Part shown: piece by piece, positions 56,501 to 64,000 of the stretch
How positions within the stretch are numbered: the stretch's first letter is position 1
Layout of the letters: the number at the start of each line of letters is the position of its first letter
Assembly: GCA_949358305.1 (NCBI GenBank)
Contig: OX442318.1
Location: 5,194,501 to 5,258,500, forward strand
Origin: Strigamia acuminata
Taxonomy: Eukaryota; Arthropoda; Chilopoda; Geophilomorpha; Linotaeniidae
Length of the DNA stretch: 64,000 nt
Direction: 5' to 3'
Translations under genes and position numbers: made by a program
The notes under the pieces: model-generated
Told to the model about the DNA's origin: nothing
What the model saw: only the letters and a program-made list of their open reading frames with translations
The model's database searches: none

Positions 56501-59500
56501 CGAAAGAAGTGTTGGCCACGACCCAAAAAGCCGTCGACGAATCGCGCTTGTACCGGTGTCTGCTCTGCGACGCCGTGTGCGAACACAATCTGGTCCACGA
56601 GTGGTTTCTCAATGGCGGCGCGCTCTACGAATTGGCCGTCCAGCATCACGGGCGACTGCGGGAGGATAAACTGTACTCATTTCCGGTCCAAGGTTGGAGT
56701 GTGGAATGTTTTTTGGGGTTTATGTGGTTGAATGTTTGTTTTTGTTAGGGGTTACGTGCACTTACGATGGTACACGCGACGAATTGATACCGGATTTGAA
56801 GAAATCGATCTTGGAGAAGTGTTCTCATTGTACGGGGAATATGCGGTTGGTTAATAGAGATGGGACGATTCAGTATCGGAATGGAGATAGGACGAAGTCG
56901 TTGTCGAAGTCGAATCGTTGTAATTGTGGTCATAAGCATTATTGGGACGGAAAGGAATACGATAATTTACCTCAAATGTGAGTTGTGGTTGGAAAATAAA
57001 GTGTTTGATTGTGTTTGATTAGTTTTTTTTGTTTAAAAATGAAATGTTTGATTAATATTTTCTTAATAAATAAAATATTTGCTACAAAATTGAATATTTG
57101 ATCAAAATTTTGTTAGAAAATTGAATATTTGATCAATATTTTGTTTAAAATTGAATATTTGATCCAAATTTTGTTCCAAAATTGAATGTTTGATTTATAT
57201 TTTGTTCCAAAATTGAATATTTGATTTATATTTTATTAGAAAATTGAATGTTTGATCAAAATTTTGTTAAAAAATTGAATATTTCATCAATATTTTGTTC
57301 CAAAATTGAATATTTGATTCATATTTTGTTCTAAAATTGAATATTTGATTTATATTTTATTAGAAAATTAAATATTTGATCAAAATTTTGTTAGAAAATT
57401 GACTATTTGATCAAAATTTTGTTAGAAAACTGACTATTTGATCAAAATTTTGTTAGAAAATTGAATATTTGATCAAAATTTTGTTTAAACATAACAATCC
57501 TAACAAATTCCTCATTTAAAATTTGATTTTTCTTCCTTTCTAACCCACAGAATAACCGTTATGTTAGACTGGATGAACGAAAAAATCGAAGAAAAAGTAG
57601 CGTGGTTTCAATTCGAAGTGGACACCTCGCTGAACAGCAACGTATACGAAGTAGCTAACGGACTCCTCCAAAAACACTTCCCCGGCGTTTTCGGAATCGA
57701 AAGACTAGCTCAAAAAGTGGTCGATCAAATCCTAGAGAAAACAAAAAAACCGGAAGAACCCAAATTGCCACCCGCAGTCGAAGAGGAGCCCGCAGCCCGA
57801 TCCAACTCCCCTAGCAAAATCATAATTATGGGCTACAAAGTAAAAAACAAAACAAAACAAACAAAAAACAATAAAAACAAAAATAAAATCTTCTCCTAGA
57901 CCCTCCACAAAGAAGAATTAACCAAAAGCAACACAGAACGCAACCTAAGACAAAAAATAGAAACAAACGCTTCTCGACACCAACGAAGGGCCTCCGCGGA
58001 CAAACCAAATGTCAAGTCCCAGTCCACTGTGGTCAACAACAAACCAAAATACTCTATATCTTCTAATTGCGCATATCTGTGTGTTATTTCCTATTGATTC
58101 GCTGTTCTGTGCGCTGATTGGATGACAGCAATCACGTGTCACGCATTGCTTACTAGGGTTTCGGTACCGGGAAACCGGGGTACCGATTTCCCGGGAATCC
58201 CGGTGAGAAATCACGGTACCGGGAACCGGGAAATTGGAGAAAAACCGGTTTCGTCAAAAATTCGTTGCTGAAACATCATTTTCGTCGATCAAACGTTATA
58301 ATTTGTAACTTTTCACTGATGAAAATGGCTATTTTTAACGAAAAATGGCTAAAAGGGGGCATTTTTAACGAAAAATGGCTAAAAAATGGCCATTTTTAAC
58401 GAAAAACGCCTATTTTTGACGAAAAACGGCCATTCTTGACAGAAAACGGCCATTCTTGACTAAAAACGGCCACTTTTGATGGAAAACGCCATTTTTACCT
58501 GAAAAATGGCTCAAAATTGCTAAAAATGGCTATTTTTGACAAAAAACGGCCATATTTTGTCATTTTTCGTCGCCTCTCGCCTGACCTTTTTTGATCCCGG
58601 GAGTACCGATTTCCCGGGAGTATCGGCCATTTTGGTACCGGGAAAACAGAAACCCTATTGCTTGCCAACTAAGCATGTTTGTTACCTGTTGTCATCCCAG
58701 AATACAGTGCGGCTAACAGAGACTCGCGGATAATTAGAAGATATACGGTAACAACAAATTGGGCAAATAATTAACAAAAGTGAATTTATAGGTGTCCGCC
58801 AAGCAGTCTGCGAGCGTGTCCGCTGGAACCTCGCCCAAACGCGTGCCGTCGTTGGAAGAGAAAGCCGTAGGTTCGGCCACGGCTTCGCCGGTCAAAGTGC
58901 CGGCCGCCAAAATGATCCGCATATCGACATCGGAAGGACAGCAGCTGCAGTTGTCGCTGGAAAGCGTCACGACCGTTCTCAGGCTGAAGCAGGAGTTGGA
59001 GGAGCGGCTGGGGATCCCGGTGGCGAAGCAGAAGATTCTGTACGGGTTTCCGCCGAGGGAATTCTTGCCGGTGGGCGACGGCAGTTCGCTTCCGTTCCAG
59101 CACGGCGACAAGCTGTCGGTGGAGGTTTTGCCGGATCCCGAGATGCGGCAAAGCGAGAAGTCGATTTCGGTCGGGAATTCGGATTCGGGGTTTGAAGCGT
59201 TGAGTCAGAGGATCCGTGATATGCAAAATGGTAGATTGTTTGGTTTGTTTGGTTGGTTGGTTGGTTTGATTTGGTTTTGGTTTTTAGTGAATCCGAGTAC
59301 GCTGGATTCGGCGCTTACGTCGTTGATGTTGTCGGCCGGGTTTGGCGGGCAGTCGGTGTGGAGACATGTACAAAGTATGCCGTATTTATTCGCGTCGGGA
59401 GGGCTGTTTTATCAGCAAGTGGAGCGAGATGTGGGATTGGTTGATGGGAAGCATTACCATTTGCCGTGTCTACCGGATAAAGTATTTGGAAGGGCTAATT

Positions 59501-61600
59501 CGGTTGGTGGTTGTAATTTTTTGGTGGTTGAATGGGTGGAATTTTTTTGTTTTTAAAAGTGTCGTAGTTTCAGGTTTTGGATTTTTGTACTGGGGCTTTG
59601 GATCAGGGAAATTGTCATTTTTTAAAGGGAAATTGTCATTTTTTAAAGGGAAATTGTCATTTTTCACTGGAAAATTGTCATTTTTCACAGGAAAAGTGTC
59701 ATTTTTCACAGGGAAATTTTTATTTTTCACAGGGAAATTATCATTTTTCTCTGGGAAATTTTAATTTTTCACTGGGAAATTTTTATTTTTTACAGGGAAA
59801 TTATCATTTGCACAGGGAAATTTTCATTTTTCACTGGGAAATTATCATTTACACAGGGAAATTATCATTTTTTACAGGGAAATTGTCATTTTTCACTGGA
59901 AATTTTTATTTTTCACAGGGAAATTATCATTTTTCTCTGGGAAATTTTAATTTTTCACTGGGAAATTTTTATTTTTTACAGGGAAATTATCATTTACACA
60001 GGGAAATTATCATTTTTTACAGGGAAATTTTCATTTTTCGTAGGGACATTTTTATTTTTCACAAGAAAATTATCATTTTTCACAGGGAAATTATCATTTA
60101 CACAGGGAAATTATCATTTTCTCAGGGAAATTATCATTTTCTCAGGAAAATTATCATTTTCACAGGAAAATTTTCATTTTTTACTGAGAAATTATCGTTT
60201 ACACAGGAAAATTATAATTTTTTGCAGGGAAATTTTCATTTTTTATCGAGAAATTATCATTTTTCACCGAGAAATTATCATTTTTCACCGAGAAATTATC
60301 ATTTTTCACCGACAAATTATCATTTTTCACCGACAAATTATCATTTTTCACCGACAAATTATCATTTTTCACCGACAAATTATCATTTTTCACCGACAAA
60401 TTATCATTTTTCACCGACAAATTATCATTTTTCACCGACAAATTATCATTTTTCACCGACAAATTATCATTTTTCACCGACAAATTATCATTTTTCACCG
60501 ACAAATTATCATTTTTCACCGACAAATTATCATTTTTCACCGACAAATTATCATTTTTCACCGACAAATTATCATTTTTCACCGACAAATTATCATTTTT
60601 CACCGACAAATTATCATTTTTCACCGACAAATTATCATTTTTCACCGACAAATTATCATTTTTCACCGACAAATTATCATTTTTCACCGACAAATTATCA
60701 TTTTTCACCGACAAATTATCATTTTTACTGGGAATTTATTATTTTTACAGGAAACTTATCATTTTGAACTAATTTTTTGAAATTTTATGACACTTTGATG
60801 TTTTCAAACAAACTGACACAATTTAAAATTAAAAAAAACCCAAAATTTAAAATTTGAGTATTTAAACGCAATATATCCAGAGACTGATACCTCCAACTGA
60901 ATTAGCCCGGATCTCGTAACGGTCGGATATTTCTAGTACTAACACACCTCAATTGCAGAGTTTTACTTACAACGGTGAAGCGGACAGACTAGAACTCTGT
61001 ATCGAACCTCACGGCCATTTTCCAATCGAAGCCGGCATGTCCGATCGTGTGCAAACAACCTCATCAACAACTGAACAAGATGATTTAGCATCTGTCATAT
61101 CATCAGTGGGTGTTGGTTCCGCCAAAGGCTTGCAACAAGCGTCCACAAGCCGCCTGGGCGGCAACAGCGGCGTCGTGGTGAGCAAATCACGAGAAATGCT
61201 CTCCGGACACACGCCGTTTCAAGGAGCCGGTCACAGTTTGACCGGAAAGAGTGAGAAAATGGATTCAATGGATTGGGTTTTCCCACCAGGTGCTCCAACT
61301 GAACCCACTAGAATTAGAACTGGACCCGGGGTGTCAGTTTTAAGCGCGCCAATTCAAAGCAAGGCTTCGCAAAAACTACATAACTTATTCAAATCATTGG
61401 AATCTTATAAAACGGTATTTTGGGTGATTTTGTTGGTTTTTTGGTTGTGTTTTTTTAATTGTTATTGTTTTTTTTTGTAGGATTTGAAATTTGAAAGTGA
61501 TAATGAAGATAGTTGTGAAATGAGTGAGGGAACATCGAGTTCATTAAATACAGTTTCTTCTGTCCAGGATTTAGAAAAGGATGATTCAATGGACCAGTGA
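53549..61600 (+). CDS. VCPIP1: VCPIP1 (VCIP135), OTU-family deubiquitinase acting with p97/VCP
   Basis: Eleven exons: 53549-54196, 55050-55245, 55330-55461, 56237-56692, 56749-56977, 57551-57839, 57900-about 58020, 58792-59230, 59288-59481, 60959-61414, 61481-61600; about 1090 residues (human about 1220). N-terminal zinc-binding CPDEKCGAKL...CTNCGQ. The OTU catalytic core HADGDGHCLVHAVSKSL holds the nucleophile Cys; the later SSGRNHYIPLVGIK supplies the catalytic His. GLRNIHVFGLANVLHRPIIL is near-invariant in the family. Further conserved blocks are KCLPDNYILRL, CGHKHYWDGKEYDNLP and a ubiquitin-like fold (residues from RISTSEGQQLQLSL to LPVGDGSSLPFQHGD). VCPIP1 removes ubiquitin during p97-p47 Golgi reassembly and in DNA-protein crosslink repair. 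The end of exon 7 is uncertain because two nested MITEs begin near it. Introns are full of minisatellites. Confidence 0.93.
54280..54640. repeat. 20-bp minisatellite in VCPIP1 intron 1
   Basis: About 16 copies of AAGTGAAAATTGAATTTTTT, perfect in the middle. A looser AAGGAAAAAAAT(T/C)GAATATTTT tract follows to 54930. Confidence 0.9.
55545..56120. repeat. 19-20 bp minisatellites in VCPIP1 intron 3
   Basis: Block one: AACAATTTTCAGGCGAAAATT copies. Block two: TACCAATTTTCGGACAAATA copies. The change of unit within one array suggests successive expansions. Confidence 0.88.
57045..57490. repeat. About 31-bp minisatellite in VCPIP1 intron 5
   Basis: About 14 copies of TTTTGTTAGAAAATTGAATA followed by TTTGATCAAAA, with TTCCAAAATTG variants. 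Confidence 0.88.
58052..58748. mobile_element. TA-flanked MITE, TIR C(C/T)(G/C)TATATCTTCTAATT
   Basis: Left CTCTATATCTTCTAATTGCG, right ATAATTAGAAGATATACGG, TA on both sides (58050-58051, 58749-58750). It is split by the hAT element at 58153-58656; without that it is about 193 bp. It lies in VCPIP1 intron 7. Confidence 0.78.
58153..58656. mobile_element. hAT-type MITE nested in the previous element
   Basis: 504 bp from CTAGGGTTTCGGTACCGGGA to CCGGGAAAACAGAAACCCT. Flanks ATTGCTTA and ATTGCTTG form an 8-bp duplication with one change. Multiple CCGGGA/TCCCGG palindromes near both ends. The middle is a GAAAAATGGCTATTTTTAAC-type tandem repeat (58320-58560). Confidence 0.85.
59600..60238. repeat. 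Diverged part of the VCPIP1 intron 9 array
   Basis: Units of 18-21 bp such as AGGGAAATTATCATTTTTCAC, variable. They grade into the homogeneous array that follows. Confidence 0.88.
60239..60728. repeat. Homogeneous 21-bp minisatellite in VCPIP1 intron 9
   Basis: About 23 copies of AAATTATCATTTTTCACCGAC, nearly all identical. 21 is a multiple of three, so both strands stay open as 7-residue repeats (plus strand: SPTNYHF). It lies between VCPIP1 exons 9 and 10, so I treat it as intronic and non-coding. Confidence 0.95.
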
Positions 61601-62224
61601 GAGGAAATGATTGTTACTTTTTTATTACACAGAAAAAGAAAATATACAAAAATATTGCCAGTATAATAACATGGGAAAATTGAACATATAGTGATTTTTT
61701 TTTTGTTGATTTTTTGATTGTTTGTTTTTGTTGGTTTATTTTTTTTGTTTTAAATTTTTTTTTATGCCAAAATATAGTATGTTCTAGTCAATTTTGGTTT
61801 TTAACCAGGATTAACTGATGAATTTAATTATACACCAGAGTAATGCAAAAAGCCTGCTGATTGTGAGTATTTTGAAAACATATTTGAATTTATTTTTTTT
61901 TTGTTTTATATAATTTGTAATGCTAATCTTTGTCTTGTTATGTATAATTGTTGTTTTTGAATTAATAAAGTAGTTGATTAAAAATAAACTTTCAAAATGT
62001 TCCATGTATTTATATACGGAATAATGTTTATTTGTTTATGAATTAAAACCGACTCCATTTTGTTGTTGGAAAATGGCGGGATGAGAGTCGCCATCTATTG
62101 AGCGAATAATCAGTCCGTCGCGCATTCTCGCGAGGGAATTTCGCACACCGGAATTCAGATTGGGAGTCGCCATTTTCAACCCGAGAAAAGTTTTGTCTCG
62201 CTGTTTTTTCTTTTCGATGGCAAA
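61601..62224. other. VCPIP1 3' UTR and FCHO leader
   Basis: T-rich downstream of the VCPIP1 stop, with AATAAA at 61962. From 62080 the sequence becomes less AT-rich and leads to the FCHO start at 62225. No other gene seen. Confidence 0.5.
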
Positions 62225-63338
62225 ATGACTGTGGATTTATGTGATCATTTCTGGGTACGTAAACGCACCGTGAAAAAAATACAAAAAACAAAAAATGTGA
62301 CAAAAAAAACCGATGAAAACCGCTGATTGGGTAGCGAAATCAGCGAAATCCAACACACACAACATTGCACTCAAAACCACACCAACAAACCCATTAAAAA
62401 CCCAAAATAAATCCAATCCAAGCACAAATCAACCGTTCCAACAACCAAATTACACCATTTACCGACCAAACCTGCAATTCCAACCATTCTAACGCAAATT
62501 TTCCACATTTTTTTCACCCAAAATGCCAAAAAATTGACTAAAAACTCACACATTTTTCATGTTTTGTGTCCTCAAAACACTAAATCAACGCTGCATTGTT
62601 GGTTTGTTCTTTGTTTCCTGCTGTTTTGTTGTTGTTTTTGTTGTTTTTGAATTGTTGGAAAATGTTATCATGTGATCACTGAACAGTAGACATGTTTTCT
62701 CTAATACTGCTCGGTTTTGTTATTATTCTTTGTGCAGAAATGTTTGCTCTTATTTTTTTATTTGAATTCTTTGAATTGTATCTTGGCTTTTGATCTCGTT
62801 TTCTAGTTTTGCATATCACAGTTTGTTGTTCGTCACACTACTGACACTGACATAGGAGATAAAGAACACTGCTCTTGTGTAAAAGTGAAATGAGTGTTTT
62901 GTTTTGATGTGTTTCATGCACTCAAAATGAGATCTTTTTTCTTTTTTCACTCACCAAACCTGTCAATTCACTGTTAGTGTGTTGGAAATGTTTTTTTTTT
63001 TACTGCATTGACCTAAATAAAGTTAAATCATCTTTAAACTTAATGCATATATTCTAATTAACTGTTTTTTTTCCTTCTTGTATTTTTCAGGGAGAAAAAT
63101 GTAATGGATTTGATGTTTTATACCATAATATGAAATATGGACAAATTGCTAGTAAAGAATTAGCTGAATTTTTTAGGGAAAGGTGAGAAAAAAAATACAT
63201 AATAAAAAAAAAATTATTTTTCTACATTTTTAAACTTAATTTGGTGAATTTTATCTTTTCCAGATGTTCCGTCGAGGAAGCGCAGTCGAAGTTTCATAAT
63301 AAATTGGCTAAACAAGCTGGAAATTGTAATACTAATGG
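62225..63338 (+). CDS. FCHO2: FCHO-type F-BAR protein, 5' part only
   Basis: Three exons visible: 62225-62254, 63091-63182 and 63264-63338, phases agreeing; the gene continues past the window. The protein starts [10 protein letters not shown] and continues [39 protein letters not shown] and LAKQAG. This is the start of the F-BAR domain of FCHO1/2 (yeast Syp1 group), distinguished by W-GEK[13 protein letters not shown]. FCHO proteins bind the plasma membrane, bend it and start clathrin-coated pits together with Eps15 and AP2. The first intron is about 840 bp. Invertebrates generally have one FCHO gene, so FCHO1 versus FCHO2 is not meaningful here. Confidence 0.88.
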
Positions 63339-64000
63339 GTAATTGATAAAATACTTTAAGTACTTAAATATCCCATCATTGATCAGACGGATTAAAGTTG
63401 CGGTGATGTCCAGTGGCGTTACTTGGAATCGGGGCCGGCTCAAGGTTGATCAGCAACCGGTGCGAATGTTTCCGAACATTTGCCGCATTAATGCAGGGCT
63501 CTATTAGAGTGCCGGTAACAGTTGGTACCACACTGCTAGAATGTGTATTGACACCACAAGGAATTATGCAGGTTTAAGTGCATTGAAAAAGTACATTGTA
63601 TTGGCAAGTCACGTACGTCTGTATGGTACCTTGAGCCAGCCCAGCTTGGAATTTGGGGGTCGTTTTGTGCTATGTAATATAGTTCAAACTTCGCTATTAC
63701 GAAAGGTCGGCGGAGCGAAATGATTTATTTTGTAACGGTGTTCGTAATAGCGAGGTTTGACCTGTACTTATGTATTATACTCGAGATAGTGTAGTAATTT
63801 CTCTGGTTGGGGTTAATTCCTGATTGGCTGGATGCCAAGCAATGCGTGATGTAATGAGTTTTAATGGTAATAATTGCAAGGATGTTACAGAAGTCGAAGT
63901 GAGTAAACGGCATCTGTATACAAAAGATTGATGACAGTTGATTTGTGTCAAATTTTGTGAGTGATTTGCAACAGTTATGCAAGTTGTTTGTTATTTTGGG
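63339..64000. other. FCHO intron 3, partial, with transposon fragments
   Basis: After the donor AATGG|GTAATT the sequence is intronic to the window edge. It contains CAGTGGCGTTACTTGGAATC at 63410 (hAT-like end), the 85-bp hairpin at 63680-63764 and no coding exon that I can see. Confidence 0.5.
63680..63764. mobile_element. Short pogo/Tigger-like hairpin element
   Basis: Left TAGTTCAAACTTCGCTATTA and right TAATAGCGAGGTTTGACCTG are inverted repeats flanked by TA. The CAGGTCAAACCTCGCTAT end resembles pogo/Tigger termini. Only 85 bp. Confidence 0.7.

Noticed and set aside
59577-60767. 396-codon open frame on + and 171-codon frame on - (60199-60714)
   Set aside because: Both run through the 21-bp minisatellite; a unit divisible by three keeps frames open. 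It lies between VCPIP1 exons 9 and 10, so it is intronic.

Overview
The window is nuclear DNA from an invertebrate animal, most likely an arthropod; the species cannot be fixed from sequence alone. Support: short GT-AG introns, a nuclear tRNA-Leu with an intron, animal-specific genes (DEG/ENaC channel, NKRF, VCPIP1, SBK-type kinase, FCHO, forkhead factor), a Mag-like Ty3/Gypsy element, very AT-rich introns full of 19-31 bp tandem repeats, and dozens of short inverted-repeat DNA transposons (MITEs).

Layout. 0.2-9.3 kb: two NKRF-like paralogs (243-1239 on -, 7314-9109 on +) flank a spliced DDE-type transposase gene (3383-6632). A remnant of a further NKRF-like copy lies at 9.13-9.30 kb. 10.9-17.5 kb: a DEG/ENaC channel gene in which one exon runs from the last membrane segment of one subunit into the first membrane segment of a second, giving a predicted double-length fused channel. 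Its largest intron carries at least six DNA transposons. 18.5-30.5 kb: three tandem minus-strand NKRF-like genes (here A, B, C) with shared flanks and graded decay from C to A. 31.1-33.5 kb: the conserved NKRF orthologue on the plus strand, with XTBD, dsRBD-like, G-patch and R3H domains. 34.0-37.4 kb: ACAA2. 37.6-40.4 kb (-): a divergent forkhead-domain gene. 40.9 kb: tRNA-Leu(CAA). 42.8-47.6 kb: an intact Ty3/Gypsy retrotransposon with identical LTRs and a 5-bp target duplication. 49.4-51.1 kb: SBK1-like kinase. 51.2-52.5 kb: a four-level nest of MITEs. 53.5-61.6 kb: VCPIP1. 62.2 kb to the edge: 5' exons of FCHO.

The genes do not form one pathway. Two stories stand out. (1) A local expansion of NKRF-like double-stranded-RNA-binding proteins, in which the paralogs lack the XTBD and G-patch and have lost the R3H signature residues while keeping dsRBD-like modules. 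(2) A gene encoding two concatenated DEG/ENaC subunits. Exon joins were deduced by eye. For NKRF, the paralogs, the forkhead gene, ACAA2 and SBK1 the proposed joins keep one open frame from start to stop. Joins inside the DEG/ENaC gene and around VCPIP1 exon 7 are less certain.
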